From an uncultured Pseudomonadales bacterium (GTDB lineage: Bacteria > Pseudomonadota > Gammaproteobacteria > Pseudomonadales > UBA7434): a DNA stretch of 64,000 nucleotides. Both the position numbers and the translations under genes were made by a program. Location: NCBI GenBank assembly GCA_905478995.1, contig CAJQKT010000001.1, forward strand, positions 1 through 64,000, given 5' to 3'. Position 1 is the first letter of the stretch, and every line of letters starts with the position of its first letter. This document shows, piece by piece, positions 44,656-55,261 of this stretch. The notes beneath the pieces were generated by a model. That model had not been told where the DNA came from. It did no database searches and saw only the letters and a list, made by a program, of their open reading frames with translations.

Positions 44656-44892
44656 CTATTTGATTTTTGATGCCCATATAGCAAGCTTATGCGCCATCGA
44701 TTTTTGTGACACTTGATCTTCTGGAATAGGCTGAATAACTTTATCGTGAACTAACAAGCGATATATATACAGTATTTTTTCATGCGCTGAATCGGTCGCC
44801 TCAAATTCAACTACGCCGCGCTGCTCACCGTATTTAACCCCTTCTTCAATAGCTTTTTTGATGAGCTCTTTTTCATTTTTGATTTTTTTCAT
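44656..44892 (-). CDS. Small protein, DUF5062-like
   Basis: MKKIKNEKELIKKAIEEGVKYGEQRGVVEFEATDSAHEKILYIYRLLVHDKVIQPIPEDQVSQKSMAHKLAIW; resemblance to DUF5062 recalled, not searched. Confidence 0.6.
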   Translation of the reverse strand: MKKIKNEKELIKKAIEEGVKYGEQRGVVEFEATDSAHEKILYIYRLLVHDKVIQPIPEDQVSQKSMAHKLAIWASKIK

Positions 44893-45077
44893 AGTAGATT
44901 GAATCCCGCTACTGTAGATATATGTTGGGAGTGATGGATTATAGATCCTTCATGGCCTAAATAACCAAACTTTAATGTCCTGAAGCACTTTTAGCCTTGG
45001 TGTGTGCTTATACTATCGCCGAAATTGAGTTTATATTTTTTTGATTATATTGTTTTAGATACCTAAGAGCCCCTGTA

Positions 45078-46463
45078 ATGACGATGACTAGTAGCGACAC
45101 TGCTAACGACCCACTTTTAGAGTCTATTGCCGAGCTATCGACTCGACCAACCAAAAAATTAGACCATTTGCCAGGCGATTACGGCATGCCCGTCTTTGGC
45201 AACAGTTTTGCAATCTTAAAAAATGCGCGAGCTTTCAATCATCGCATGCAAGCTAAGTTTGGCACGGTTTATCGTTCTTCTGCATTTTTTAGCCGAGTGG
45301 TTGTCTTTGCTGATGCCGATGCGGCGCAGTATGCCTTAATGGACAAAGAGCAAAATTTTTCCAGTAGTAAAGGCTGGTTCATGCTTAAGCACTTGTTACC
45401 AGGTGGCATTTTGGTGCGTGATTTTGCTAATCATCGCAAGCACCGGCGCCCCTTACAGTTGGCGTTTAAAAGTCAGGTGATGGCGGCTTATGGCGATCGC
45501 CTCAATAGACTCATCCAGGAAGGCCTTGAGGAGTGGCCCACCGATAAGGAATTCTTATTTCAAGACCACATAAAATCGTTATTACTGGACAATGCGGCCA
45601 CTGTTTTTTTGGGTGCTGAATTAGGCGAAGAATCAAAGAAATTGAATCGGGCCTTTGTCGATTTGATTGGCGGCATAGTGATATTTATGCACAGGCGCAT
45701 TCCGGGCACGAAGTTTGATCGAGCGATGCGTGGATCTGAGTATCTCAAAGATTGGCTGCATGAGCGCATTGATGAGCGCAGAAGTAGCAGTGCAACCGAT
45801 ATCTTTACCTCGCTGTGTCACTTGGCTGACGATCCGGAGAATGGCATGTCAGCCCAAGATGTTGTTGGGCATACACTGCTTATTTTATTTGCCGCGCATG
45901 ATACAACTACCAGCACTCTCAGTACTATGATGTCGGTGATGGCTGAACATCCTCAATGGCAGGAAGCAGTCCGTGAGGAAATGTTGGCAGTTGAGGGTGA
46001 TAGTTTGTCGTTTCAGCAAGTAGCCGATTTGCCTGTCACCGACCGAGTCTTTCGTGAGACGTTGCGCTGCTTTCCCGCTGTCTTTATGATTCCAAGGCGA
46101 TCTATTCGCGCTTTTGAGTATCAAGGCCATAAAATTCCAGCCAATACTTTGATTCATGTTGGTATCGATCAGATTCATCGTTCAGAAAAATATTGGACCA
46201 ATCCGAATCAATTTGATCCCGATCGATGGCTACCCGAGCGAGCCGAGAATAAAGGACATCCTTTTCAATGGATACCTTTTGGCGGTGGAGCACATAAATG
46301 CCTTGGTTTTAAGTTTGCTGACATGCAGGTTAAAATATTTTTATTCCACTTGTTGCGAAATTATAAGATTGAAGCGAAAAAAGGCAAAAAATTCTCAATT
46401 GATTTGCTGCCTATCCCTTTGCCCAGCGATAAGCTGCCAGTGACGATGACGCGACTTCGTTGA
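45078..46463 (+). CDS. Cytochrome P450
   Basis: Heme motif FGGGAHKCLG, ExxR helix FRETLR, I-helix FAAHDTTTST. Confidence 0.93.
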   Translation: MTMTSSDTANDPLLESIAELSTRPTKKLDHLPGDYGMPVFGNSFAILKNARAFNHRMQAKFGTVYRSSAFFSRVVVFADADAAQYALMDKEQNFSSSKGWFMLKHLLPGGILVRDFANHRKHRRPLQLAFKSQVMAAYGDRLNRLIQEGLEEWPTDKEFLFQDHIKSLLLDNAATVFLGAELGEESKKLNRAFVDLIGGIVIFMHRRIPGTKFDRAMRGSEYLKDWLHERIDERRSSSATDIFTSLCHLADDPENGMSAQDVVGHTLLILFAAHDTTTSTLSTMMSVMAEHPQWQEAVREEMLAVEGDSLSFQQVADLPVTDRVFRETLRCFPAVFMIPRRSIRAFEYQGHKIPANTLIHVGIDQIHRSEKYWTNPNQFDPDRWLPERAENKGHPFQWIPFGGGAHKCLGFKFADMQVKIFLFHLLRNYKIEAKKGKKFSIDLLPIPLPSDKLPVTMTRLR

Positions 46464-46641
46464 GTAGGGTTGTGGTGCTTAGTTGATGTGGAGTGTGATC
46501 AATTAAAAATAATTAGGCGTCAACAGCCTTTTGTCGTTATGATTGGGGCCGCACTTATCGAGCTTTGGTGTAAGTGGGGCAGGCTTTTTCGAGCATCTTA
46601 GGCCCTTATAGTCACTCACAGGATCCACTCCGCTTGCCGCG

Positions 46642-47238
46642 ATGATATCCCCCCCGCAATCTAGTCGTCCTATCCCCCCAAAGCGGCGCGCGCGCCTATT
46701 AATGCTGCTTGCGCTGCTATTTATTTTATATTTGGTTGGTCGGTATTTCGGTATCGCCGAGCGCTTTGACCCGCAGGCGTTACGGGTTGTAGTGGGCGAG
46801 ACAGGTTGGCTAGGCGTGCTTATTTATCTGCTGCTGTTTTGTGCAGGGTTGGTGCTTTCGGTGCCTGGCATCATTTTTATGGTTGCTAGTGGTTTAGCGT
46901 GGGGCGGTTTTTACGGCACTTTAGTCGCTTGGGTAGGCGCAAACTTAGCGATTATCTTTTCTTTCGCTGTTGTACGCCGTTTTAATGGGGCAGGTTTTGA
47001 ATCTGAAGATATAGTCAATAAATATTTAAAGCGGTTATTACACGGCCTTGAAGTCTACCCCATCCGCACCATTATTATTTCACGGTTTTTCTTTTCGACT
47101 GCGCCCGGTCTTAATTACGGCTTTGCTCTTTCATCAGTGACCAACCGGCAGCATCTTATAGGCACGCTGGTAGGTACGACCGTTCCGGTTACTAGTATCG
47201 TCTTCTTCTCTGACTGGCTGGCAGGTCGGCTTTTTTAA
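46642..47238 (+). CDS. TVP38/TMEM64 (DedA-like) membrane protein
   Basis: SVPGIIFMVASGLAWGGFYGTLVAWVGANLAIIFSFAVVRRF; RFFFSTAPGLNYGFALSSV. Confidence 0.8.
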   Translation: MISPPQSSRPIPPKRRARLLMLLALLFILYLVGRYFGIAERFDPQALRVVVGETGWLGVLIYLLLFCAGLVLSVPGIIFMVASGLAWGGFYGTLVAWVGANLAIIFSFAVVRRFNGAGFESEDIVNKYLKRLLHGLEVYPIRTIIISRFFFSTAPGLNYGFALSSVTNRQHLIGTLVGTTVPVTSIVFFSDWLAGRLF

Positions 47239-47331
47239 ATCAGACCCATGTTATTTTGTGGTGGCGAAAAAATTGGAGTTAGGCAATTATTAGACGTTTT
47301 TTTGCAGGCTCAAGATTGTTTTAGCTGCGAT

Positions 47332-47356
47332 AAAAAAACGGCATCCGAAGATGCCG
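47332..47356 (-). terminator. Rho-independent terminator on the minus strand with UUCG tetraloop
   Basis: Minus strand CGGCATC-TTCG-GATGCCG-TTTTTTT. Confidence 0.85.
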
Positions 47357-47556
47357 CCAAGAAAGTAGACCTGGAGTATTCAATTAGCTGCCAATTAAGG
47401 CACGCTTTCAATCTAGCAACAGGGTTACTTCTGGTCAATACGAGTAAATACCTAGGTGGTTTTACCTGCGCTAGCCATTTAAAAATAAAATGAAGGGCGT
47501 TTCTTTATCTATTTTAATGGTTTGTTGTCGCTTTAAAATGAGAGCTAACTGGCCAT

Positions 47557-48558
47557 TTATTCAAATGAATCGCGAGTGTGGTTGGCAAACTTAACCAATG
47601 ACAGCATAACGGGCACTTCAACCAATACGCCCACCACCGTGGCGAGCGCTGCACCTGAGTGCAGGCCAAATAATGAAATCGCCACAGCAACGGCTAGCTC
47701 AAAAAAATTACTGGTGCCTATTAACGCGGCGGGCGCAGCAATAGCATGTGCAAGCTTGAGGCGCTTTGCCATGTAATAGGCAATAAAGAAAATCCCGTAG
47801 CTTTGAATAATTAAAGGGATGGCTATTAAGAGAATACTTTGAGGCTTGTTGATAATAGTCTCTGCCTGAAATCCAAATAGCAAAACTACCGTGGCGAGTA
47901 GGCCAATAATCGATAAAGGCTTTAAGCGATCGACCACCCCTTTAACGTGACCGCGCAAATATTTTCGGGTAAAAAATCCGGCAATCAATGGCAGTACTAC
48001 GTACAGGGCAACCGACAAAAGTAATGTCTCCCATGGAACCGTGATATTTGATATGCCCAAGAGCAATGCGGCGATAGGCGCAAAGGCAAATATCATAATG
48101 ATGTCGTTAACGGATACTTGCACAAGCGTATAGTTAGGATCGCCTTTGGTGAGCTGGCTCCAAACAAAAACCATTGCTGTGCAAGGTGCCACGCCCAATA
48201 AAATCATACCTGCGATATATTCTGTGGCGGTTTCTGGCTCAACTAAGTCGGCAAAAATAATTCGAAAGAATAGCCATCCCAGCGCAGCCATGGTGAAAGG
48301 CTTGATAAGCCAATTAACCGTAAGTGTTAGCAGTAAGCCTTGAGGTTTTTTACGAATAGTTTTTATTGAGGAGAAATCTACTTGAATCATCATGGGGTAG
48401 ATCATTAGCCAGATTAGTATGGCGATGCATAAATTCACATGTGCATATTCTAAGCTGGCAATCAAAGCAAAAGCCGCAGGAAAAAGATTGCCCAGTGCCA
48501 TCCCTAGGAGTATGCACAGCCCCACCCAAAGGCTTAAATAGCGTTCGAATATGCCCAT
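47557..48558 (-). CDS. acr3: Arsenite efflux permease, ACR3 family
   Basis: Ten-TM-type protein with [25 protein letters not shown]; operon with arsC/arsR. Confidence 0.92.
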   Translation of the reverse strand: MGIFERYLSLWVGLCILLGMALGNLFPAAFALIASLEYAHVNLCIAILIWLMIYPMMIQVDFSSIKTIRKKPQGLLLTLTVNWLIKPFTMAALGWLFFRIIFADLVEPETATEYIAGMILLGVAPCTAMVFVWSQLTKGDPNYTLVQVSVNDIIMIFAFAPIAALLLGISNITVPWETLLLSVALYVVLPLIAGFFTRKYLRGHVKGVVDRLKPLSIIGLLATVVLLFGFQAETIINKPQSILLIAIPLIIQSYGIFFIAYYMAKRLKLAHAIAAPAALIGTSNFFELAVAVAISLFGLHSGAALATVVGVLVEVPVMLSLVKFANHTRDSFE

Positions 48559-49028
48559 TATGCTTTTGCAACCTCATTAAAAAGTCTCGCTAATTCTGCA
48601 TGGCTTGTTGTTGATGCAGTCAATTGTAAAAGTTTTTCGATGCGATGCTTGAGCATATTGATGGTCGTGTTAAAAGCGGCAGCGACCTCGGTATCGTCAC
48701 CATCCAGCGCCGAGGGGTCTGCGAGGCTCCAGTGAATATGGATAGATTGTCCAAACCACACGGGGCATGTTTCTTTGGCAGCGGAATCGCATACTGTAAT
48801 GACTACATCGGGTTGCCAGCTTTCATGCTCATCCCACGACTGGCTGCACAAGCCTTCGGTGGGAATCCCCCGCGCTTGAAGATATTTTAATGACAACGGG
48901 TGAACCTCTCCCACCGGTTGGCTGCCAGCAGATCTGGCGGTCAGAACGTCTTGGCCATAAAAATTGGTGACAGCTTCAGATAAAATGCTTCTGCAGCGAT
49001 TATGTGTGCAAATAAATAATAGCTTCAT
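48558..49028 (-). CDS. arsC: Arsenate reductase, low-molecular-weight phosphatase type
   Basis: [17 protein letters not shown] (P-loop), [16 protein letters not shown]; last/first base overlap with acr3. Confidence 0.92.
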   Translation of the reverse strand: MKLLFICTHNRCRSILSEAVTNFYGQDVLTARSAGSQPVGEVHPLSLKYLQARGIPTEGLCSQSWDEHESWQPDVVITVCDSAAKETCPVWFGQSIHIHWSLADPSALDGDDTEVAAAFNTTINMLKHRIEKLLQLTASTTSHAELARLFNEVAKA

Positions 49029-49036
49029 AGTTCAAT

Positions 49037-49387
49037 CTAACAGTATTGGTCTTGTCTTAGTGGACGGTTACCCATGTCGGCGAGTCGCCGTTGCAGTGGC
49101 CGCAGGATGTCTTCATTGTTTTTCAGCGTTATGGCGATAATCTCTATGGACCATGCAGGGAGGCTGGGATCAATGCGATAGAAAATCCATTGGCCTTCGC
49201 GACGATCTTGCAGTAACCCACAACGTCTCAATTGAGCTAGATGGCGTGATATTTTTGGTTGGCTTACATCAAGTGCTTGGGTTAATTCGCAAACGCACAG
49301 TTCAACCTCTTGATGGATTAGCAAAACACAACTGAGTCGCGTAGCATCAGAGAGGCATTTGTAGAGCTGTAGCGGAGATATTGTCAT
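49037..49387 (-). CDS. arsR: ArsR family metalloregulator
   Basis: ELCVCELTQALDVSQPKISRHLAQLRRCGLLQDRREGQWIFYRI; ATG start 49387. Confidence 0.92.
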   Translation of the reverse strand: MTISPLQLYKCLSDATRLSCVLLIHQEVELCVCELTQALDVSQPKISRHLAQLRRCGLLQDRREGQWIFYRIDPSLPAWSIEIIAITLKNNEDILRPLQRRLADMGNRPLRQDQYC

Positions 49388-49399
49388 GCGCGACACTAT

Positions 49400-49415
49400 A
49401 TATGGAAAATCATAT
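49400..49415. promoter_or_regulatory. Candidate ArsR operator
   Basis: Inverted repeat ATATG-gaaaat-CATAT immediately upstream of arsR. Confidence 0.5.
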
Positions 49416-49631
49416 GTTTAATAGCGGTGTGCATAAATAATGCGCTAAGAGAAGTTTGGAAAGTCTTTTTAATGTGGCTCGGTGCTTGTCAGTCATGCAC
49501 GCTTTGAGGATTTATGACAAAACTGTTGAGGGGGCGTTTTTTGTTGGACGTTCAATTCTCACTGCCTTGGCTTCAGCATTGCGGCGTTTTACAGCGAGAG
49601 CCATGGCAGGTGACTCTATTGGCCTAGGAAT

Positions 49632-49660
49632 AAAAAACCCTCCACTAGGGAGGGTCTTTT
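49632..49660 (-). terminator. Rho-independent terminator downstream of tRNA-Met
   Basis: Plus strand aaaaaACCCTCCactaGGGAGGGTctttt; on the minus strand it ends in a T-tract. Confidence 0.8.
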
Positions 49661-49663
49661 ATC

Positions 49664-49740
49664 TGGTAGCAAGGGGCAGATTCGAACTGCCGACCCCATC
49701 ATTATGAGTGATGTGCTCTAACCAACTGAGCTACCTTGCC
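49664..49740 (-). tRNA. tRNA-Met (CAT anticodon)
   Basis: GGCAAGGTAGCTCAGTTGGTTAGAGCACATCACTCATAATGATGGGGTCGGCAGTTCGAATCTGCCCCTTGCTACCA: cloverleaf, CAT anticodon, encoded CCA. Confidence 0.95.
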
Positions 49741-49871
49741 ATAAACCTAAATCATTGTTGCCGCACAGGCGTTTTTTATTTCGTACCTTTACGCAGGAGG
49801 CGCATTCTCCCGATTGCCTTGTTTGTTGTCAAGCAGCTCAAGCCGTCTTGAGCGTGCTCGGGGCGTTAAAG

Positions 49872-50963
49872 CTACACATTGAAGCGAAAATGAATAACAT
49901 CGCCATCTTGTACAATGTAATCTTTGCCTTCTAATCGCCATTTGCCCGCATCTTTAGCGCCTTGCTCACCATTGCTAGCGACATAATCTTCGTAACCAAT
50001 AATTTCAGCGCGAATAAAACCTTTTTCAAAATCGGTGTGTATTTTACCGGCGGCTTGTGGGGCTGAAGAACCCACCGGAACAGTCCATGCGCGCACTTCT
50101 TTGACGCCGGCGGTAAAATAGGTGTGTAGGCCTAGCAATTCATAGCCGGCGCGAATGACTCGGTTGAGGCCCGCTTCGGCCATGCCTAAGTCCGCTAAGA
50201 ACTCGTCGCGTTCTTCATCCTCTAGCTCAGCAATTTCTGCTTCGAGTTTATTGCATATGGCCACCACTACAGCACCTTCGGCTTCGGCAAAAGCTCTTAC
50301 CGCGTCGAGGTGTGAGTTGTTTTCAAAGCCTTCTTCGTCGACATTGGCAATGTACATTGTTGGTTTTACGGTCAGTAAGCCTAGCGGCTTGAGTAGCTGT
50401 AGTTCATCTTCGCACAGTCCCAGCGAGCGGAGCGGCTTGGCTTCGTTGAGATGCGGTAAGATTTTTTCTAGCAGTGTAACCAGCACAGCAGCCTCTTTAT
50501 CTTGACCTCTAGCTGCTTTAGAAAAGCGTTGGTGTGCTTTTTCAACGCTATCAAGATCTGCTAGCGCTAGCTCTGTATTGATGACCTCGATATCAGCCGC
50601 AGGATTAATGGCGCCATCAACGTGTACAACATTTTCGTCATCAAAGCAGCGCACGACATGAGCAATGGCATCTGTTTCGCGGATATTGCCTAAAAATTGG
50701 TTGCCCAGCCCTTCGCCTTTTGAGGCGCCGGCTACCAACCCAGCGATATCAACAAACTCCATGGTGGTGGGTATGACTTTCTGCGGTATGACAATGGCTT
50801 TGAGTTTATCTAGGCGTAAGTCGGGCACAGGGACTATGCCTGTGTTGGGTTCGATGGTGCAAAACGGAAAGTTTTCTGCATCGATACCTGCTTTGGTTAG
50901 CGCATTAAACAGCGTTGATTTACCTACATTAGGGAGTCCGACGATACCGCAATTAAAGCCCAT
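49872..50963 (-). CDS. ychF: Redox-regulated ATPase YchF
   Basis: [40 protein letters not shown]; start 50963 preferred to 51032. Confidence 0.96.
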   Translation of the reverse strand: MGFNCGIVGLPNVGKSTLFNALTKAGIDAENFPFCTIEPNTGIVPVPDLRLDKLKAIVIPQKVIPTTMEFVDIAGLVAGASKGEGLGNQFLGNIRETDAIAHVVRCFDDENVVHVDGAINPAADIEVINTELALADLDSVEKAHQRFSKAARGQDKEAAVLVTLLEKILPHLNEAKPLRSLGLCEDELQLLKPLGLLTVKPTMYIANVDEEGFENNSHLDAVRAFAEAEGAVVVAICNKLEAEIAELEDEERDEFLADLGMAEAGLNRVIRAGYELLGLHTYFTAGVKEVRAWTVPVGSSAPQAAGKIHTDFEKGFIRAEIIGYEDYVASNGEQGAKDAGKWRLEGKDYIVQDGDVIHFRFNV

Positions 50964-50976
50964 GGAATGTGTGTCT

Positions 50977-51606
50977 CTATACAGATGGTGGTTGGGTGTC
51001 TGGCTTGCCAGCATTAAAACTGTGCAGCTCATTCATGACGAGCTGCCAGTCGCCTTTTACAATGCCTTCAATATGGCTGACCGTTTCATTAATGGCTGCC
51101 TCGGTAAGCACTGTTTCGGCATTAGGCGCTTTTTTTAGAACAAAATTACTGACCTGCTTAGCGTTGCCTGGGTGGCCAATGCCTATGCGCAGTCGGCCAA
51201 AATTCTTTTGATTGCCTAAACTGCTAATAATATCGCGCAAGCCGTTGTGGCCGCCGTGTCCGCCACCTTGTTTGAGGCGAACGAGACCAGGATCAATATC
51301 TAATTCATCGTGTGCTACCAAAATAGCATCAGGTTCAATCTTGTAAAAATTCATTAGGGCTGCAACCGATTGGCCACTCAAATTCATGAAAGTGGTTGGG
51401 ACCAATAAGCGCACGCTGTGTCCGGCAATATTAATTTGCCCGGTCAGGCCTTTGAACTTAGTTTCTTCGAGTAGCGGCATTGTTGTGGGGAAGCGCTGCA
51501 GCAGGGCGTCAATGAACCAGACGCCAGCATTATGTCGCGTAAGGGCATATTCAGGGCCTGGGTTGCCCAAGCCAACAATAAGACGCACAGGAGCAATGTC
51601 TTTCAT
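50977..51606 (-). CDS. pth: Peptidyl-tRNA hydrolase
   Basis: [43 protein letters not shown]. Confidence 0.96.
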   Translation of the reverse strand: MKDIAPVRLIVGLGNPGPEYALTRHNAGVWFIDALLQRFPTTMPLLEETKFKGLTGQINIAGHSVRLLVPTTFMNLSGQSVAALMNFYKIEPDAILVAHDELDIDPGLVRLKQGGGHGGHNGLRDIISSLGNQKNFGRLRIGIGHPGNAKQVSNFVLKKAPNAETVLTEAAINETVSHIEGIVKGDWQLVMNELHSFNAGKPDTQPPSV

Positions 51607-51664
51607 CTGGGAGCGCAGCTATGCGGAGATTGCTCACCCGTAAGTGGGCAATCTCCAGTGTGCA

Positions 51665-52321
51665 CTAGCTCTCGCTGCTGTCTTCGTCTTTAGGCTCGTC
51701 AGCTGCATCACCTTCTGCAGCATCTTCATCGACAATACCTTTAGGTTGAGCGATGTTGGCAATAGCCAAATCGTGCTCAGCGCCATGGCTCAACGCCACG
51801 CTCTCAACGCCAGTCGGAAGCACTACATCTGAAATGTGCAGCACCATACCAGACTCAACTTCGAGCATATCGACTTCAATGTACTCGGGCAGGTCTTTGG
51901 GTAGGCAGCGGATTTCAATGTCGTTCGCAAAGTGAGAAATACGTCCGCCCTGAACTTTAACACCGATGCAGGCTTCTTCGTTGGTGAAGTGCAAAGGAAC
52001 GTTGACCACGATGGGCTGGTTCTTATCAACACGCAAAAAGTCTGCGTGCATAAGCAGGTCTTTGGCGGGGTGACGCTGCAGATCTTTGAGAAGCACGTCT
52101 TCGGCAGTACCATCGATTTTTAGCGTGATGATATGCGAGAAAAATGCTTCATTTTCTAGATGGTGCCAAAGGTCGTCGTGACCCAATGTGATACTGCTTG
52201 GGTCTTTGCCGCCGCCATAAACAATGGCGGGGATTTTCTTTTCAAGACGACGCAGGCGGCGGCTCGCACCTTTCCCTACGTCGGCTCGGCTAGTGGCTTC
52301 GAGCTCAAATGCATCAGACAT
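51665..52321 (-). CDS. rplY: 50S ribosomal protein L25/general stress protein Ctc
   Basis: Long-form L25; GKGASRRLRRLEKKIPAIVYGGGKDP; between pth and prs. Confidence 0.95.
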   Translation of the reverse strand: MSDAFELEATSRADVGKGASRRLRRLEKKIPAIVYGGGKDPSSITLGHDDLWHHLENEAFFSHIITLKIDGTAEDVLLKDLQRHPAKDLLMHADFLRVDKNQPIVVNVPLHFTNEEACIGVKVQGGRISHFANDIEIRCLPKDLPEYIEVDMLEVESGMVLHISDVVLPTGVESVALSHGAEHDLAIANIAQPKGIVDEDAAEGDAADEPKDEDSSES

Positions 52322-52436
52322 AATATTTACCTCAGTCTGTTATCGATGACTCCTGCGACCGGATTTTCATCGAGGTTTAAAAAGTCGAACTTAAATAGTT
52401 CAACGGTTGAATCAGTGCGATGGGTCGTAACACACG

Positions 52437-53381
52437 TTAACGAAACATCGCGCTGATGGATTCTTCATTACTCACGCGGCGAATAGACTCAGCCAATATT
52501 CGCGACATGCTGAGCGTTCTGATCTTGGTACATGTTCTTGCTTCAGCCGATAGCGGAATGGTGTCGGTAACCACCAACTCATCAAGCTCGGAATTGTTAA
52601 GTCGCTCGATAGCTGGCCCCGATAGCACTGGATGCGTGCAGTACGAGATCACTCTAGACGCACCTTCTGTCTTTAATGCGGCGGCAGCTGTGCACAGGGT
52701 TCCGGCGGTGTCGACAATATCATCGACCAGTACGCAGGTTTTACCATCAACGTCGCCTATTAGGTTCATCACTTCGGCCACATTGGCCTGTGGGCGTCGC
52801 TTGTCGATGATGGCAAGGTCAGTGTCCAGTTGTTTGGCAACCGCTCTAGCTCGCACTACGCCGCCAATGTCGGGCGATACAATAATAAGATCGGGGTAGC
52901 GTTGTTTTTCGATATCCCCAATCAACACCGGCGACCCATAGACATTATCTACCGGGCAATCAAAAAAGCCCTGAATCTGTTCGGCATGTAAATCAACGGT
53001 AAGCACGCGATCAACCCCAACGCGAACCATGCAATCGGCTACGACCTTCGCGGTAATAGGTACGCGAGCAGAGCGCACACGTCGATCTTGCCTGGCGTAG
53101 CCGAAGTAGGGCACAACTGCTGTAATACGCTGAGCGGAGGCTCTGCGCAGTGCGTCGACGAGGACCAGAAGTTCCACAAAGTTATCGTTAGTAGGTGCAC
53201 AGGTAGATTGAATAACAAAGACGTCTTTGCCGCGCACGTTTTCTTGAATTTCTACGCTCACCTCACCGTCGCTGAATTTTTTGACTTCAGCTTGGCCTAT
53301 TTTTTCTCCCAATTGCCCTGCCACATTAGCGGCTAGTTCAGGATTGGCATTGCCAGTGAAAAGCATCAGATTTTTGGACAC
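52437..53381 (-). CDS. prs: Ribose-phosphate pyrophosphokinase
   Basis: [43 protein letters not shown]. Confidence 0.97.
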   Translation of the reverse strand: MSKNLMLFTGNANPELAANVAGQLGEKIGQAEVKKFSDGEVSVEIQENVRGKDVFVIQSTCAPTNDNFVELLVLVDALRRASAQRITAVVPYFGYARQDRRVRSARVPITAKVVADCMVRVGVDRVLTVDLHAEQIQGFFDCPVDNVYGSPVLIGDIEKQRYPDLIIVSPDIGGVVRARAVAKQLDTDLAIIDKRRPQANVAEVMNLIGDVDGKTCVLVDDIVDTAGTLCTAAAALKTEGASRVISYCTHPVLSGPAIERLNNSELDELVVTDTIPLSAEARTCTKIRTLSMSRILAESIRRVSNEESISAMFR

Positions 53382-53500
53382 GGCGGCGTCTCCGGTGGTA
53401 GTCGCACGATCAAGAGGTCTATCAGCTGTGCTGACTATGGCAGATGGTGTTGACAGTTCCAGCTCGGGCTGTATTTAATCATACAGCTCCGATCGTAATA

Positions 53501-53575
53501 TGGCTGGGGCGGAAGGATTCGAACCTTCGAATGCGGAGATCAAAACCCCGTGCCTTGCCGCTTGGCGACGCCCCA
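53501..53575 (-). tRNA. tRNA-Gln (TTG anticodon)
   Basis: TGGGGCGTCGCCAAGCGGCAAGGCACGGGGTTTTGATCTCCGCATTCGAAGGTTCGAATCCTTCCGCCCCAGCCA; cloverleaf, encoded CCA. Confidence 0.95.
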
Positions 53576-53599
53576 AAAAAACTTTTGTTTGCAGTGGCT

Positions 53600-54562
53600 C
53601 TATAGCCGCAGCGCCTTATGCGCTGTTGAAACCTGACTTGCTCGGCTGACAAACCCCGTCAGCGTATCCGGTAAGTCGCGCAGAACTGCTTGCGCACCGG
53701 CTTCATCGTTAAACTTTGCAAAGATACAACTTCCGGTTCCGGTCAAAGCTGCCTCACCAAATTGGCCAAGCCACTTGAGCGCCTCGTCTATCTGCACATA
53801 GTTCGATCGTATTAATGCTTCACAATCGTTGTGCATATCCGCGGCAGCAGCCCCGTTGGCTATTAATAGCTCGTTGAGCGAAATCGATCTTTGTGCTGTG
53901 CTAAAAAAGGCGGCTATTCTGATCGGAAGGGTGTCCCGTGTCAATTGCGGGTGGCTAAATATTGCCTGAGTAGAAATATTCACGTGTGGCTGGACCACCA
54001 GATACCAGCAGTCGGGTAAATCGATGGGATATAACTGCTCGCCTACGCCCTCGGCAAGGCTATTTTGGCCCTGAACAAACACGGGCACGTCTGCGCCCAG
54101 TGTCAGACCCAAGCTGGCGAGCTCATTTAGAGGTAAATTGAGATCCCAGAGCTTGTTGAGACCAAGTAAGGTGCTTGCGGCATTGGAGCTACCGCCGCCT
54201 AGACCGCCGCCCATCGGTAGGTTTTTTTCAATACTAATGATGGCTCCGCGCGTTATTTGAGCGTGCTTTTGCAGCAGTTTCGCTGCGCGCCAAGCGATAT
54301 TGTCTTCATCGGCCAGGCCAGATAATTTGGTTTTCATGGCGATCTCTGGCGTTGTGGTCGCCTCGAGCGTCAGTTGGTCACCGTAATCCAGCAACTGGAA
54401 GAGCGTTTGTAAATTGTGGTAGCCATCCGCGCGCTGCCCAGTGATATGCAAAAACAAATTGAGTTTAGCCGGCGCTGGCAAATGCAGGATGTTATCGGGC
54501 GCCAAGGTAGTAGGGCTAGAAGCCGCTGCCAAGTGGGTTGAATTATGATTAGTGGGGTTCAT
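53600..54562 (-). CDS. ispE: 4-diphosphocytidyl-2-C-methyl-D-erythritol kinase
   Basis: APAKLNLFLHITGQRADGYHNLQTLFQLLDYGD, PMGGGLGGGSSNAA. Confidence 0.96.
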   Translation of the reverse strand: MNPTNHNSTHLAAASSPTTLAPDNILHLPAPAKLNLFLHITGQRADGYHNLQTLFQLLDYGDQLTLEATTTPEIAMKTKLSGLADEDNIAWRAAKLLQKHAQITRGAIISIEKNLPMGGGLGGGSSNAASTLLGLNKLWDLNLPLNELASLGLTLGADVPVFVQGQNSLAEGVGEQLYPIDLPDCWYLVVQPHVNISTQAIFSHPQLTRDTLPIRIAAFFSTAQRSISLNELLIANGAAAADMHNDCEALIRSNYVQIDEALKWLGQFGEAALTGTGSCIFAKFNDEAGAQAVLRDLPDTLTGFVSRASQVSTAHKALRL

Positions 54563-54572
54563 CGAGTAGTCA

Positions 54573-55235
54573 TCACTCGCGCGGGCCGAGGTGCCAGCTG
54601 GCCACAGCCACGCTCAGGCTCTCTCTGGGGCCCTGAGCCATCATTTTTCTTGGCAGCGTAAGGTTGCCGTGTCGTTCAGTTTTGGTGTAGCGCACCGTCC
54701 AGCCTGCCTGCGCAAAGCCCTTCAGCTCAGGCAAGGCTGTCGCATCGGAAGCCGACGCCGAAAAGTTATGGGCGGGCATCGTGGGAAGGTCGGGGCCAGG
54801 TACCCCGGTAATCCAGTGGCGCAGCAGCGAAACCGGCAGCGTTAAGCCGGTGTGCTGGTAGAACAGCTGGTCAGCATGGCCGGCTTCAGCTAAAAGTTGT
54901 TGCCCGCGTGAGAGGGTGATGCGCTCATCATTTCGCTGGATGATCATTGAGCCCAAACCAAATGCTCCGCTCAAACCGATAGTGTAGTTCTCGCCACTTT
55001 GTGCCCAGTCATAGCGCAGCACATGGGTTGATGTTTTCTCATTACTTGTTTGTGCCTGCACGCGGATGGCAATCTTACCTTTAGTCTGCCAGTTGGAGGG
55101 CCAGCTACTTACTGGGGCGTTAGCGTCTGTGCTATCGATTTTGTATGAGCTTAGCTGCGTGCATCCGCTTATGAAAATGAGCGAACAAAAAAACATTGTT
55201 ACTGTGACTGCTTGTTGGATGCGATGGTGTAGCAA
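54573..55235 (-). CDS. lolB: Outer membrane lipoprotein LolB
   Basis: Lipobox FISGCTQ; WQTKGKIAIR...SGAFGLGSMIIQ; adjacent to ispE. Confidence 0.9.
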   Translation of the reverse strand: MLHHRIQQAVTVTMFFCSLIFISGCTQLSSYKIDSTDANAPVSSWPSNWQTKGKIAIRVQAQTSNEKTSTHVLRYDWAQSGENYTIGLSGAFGLGSMIIQRNDERITLSRGQQLLAEAGHADQLFYQHTGLTLPVSLLRHWITGVPGPDLPTMPAHNFSASASDATALPELKGFAQAGWTVRYTKTERHGNLTLPRKMMAQGPRESLSVAVASWHLGPRE

Positions 55236-55261
55236 GAGCGAAGTACCTGCCGGAGCGACGG

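Noticed and set aside
47248-47493. 81-aa plus-strand ORF downstream of the TVP38 gene
   Set aside because: Overlaps the strong minus-strand terminator hairpin, low-complexity translation, no recognisable family.
49456-49707. 83-aa plus-strand ORF near tRNA-Met
   Set aside because: Runs through the tRNA terminator and into the tRNA gene antisense; spurious.
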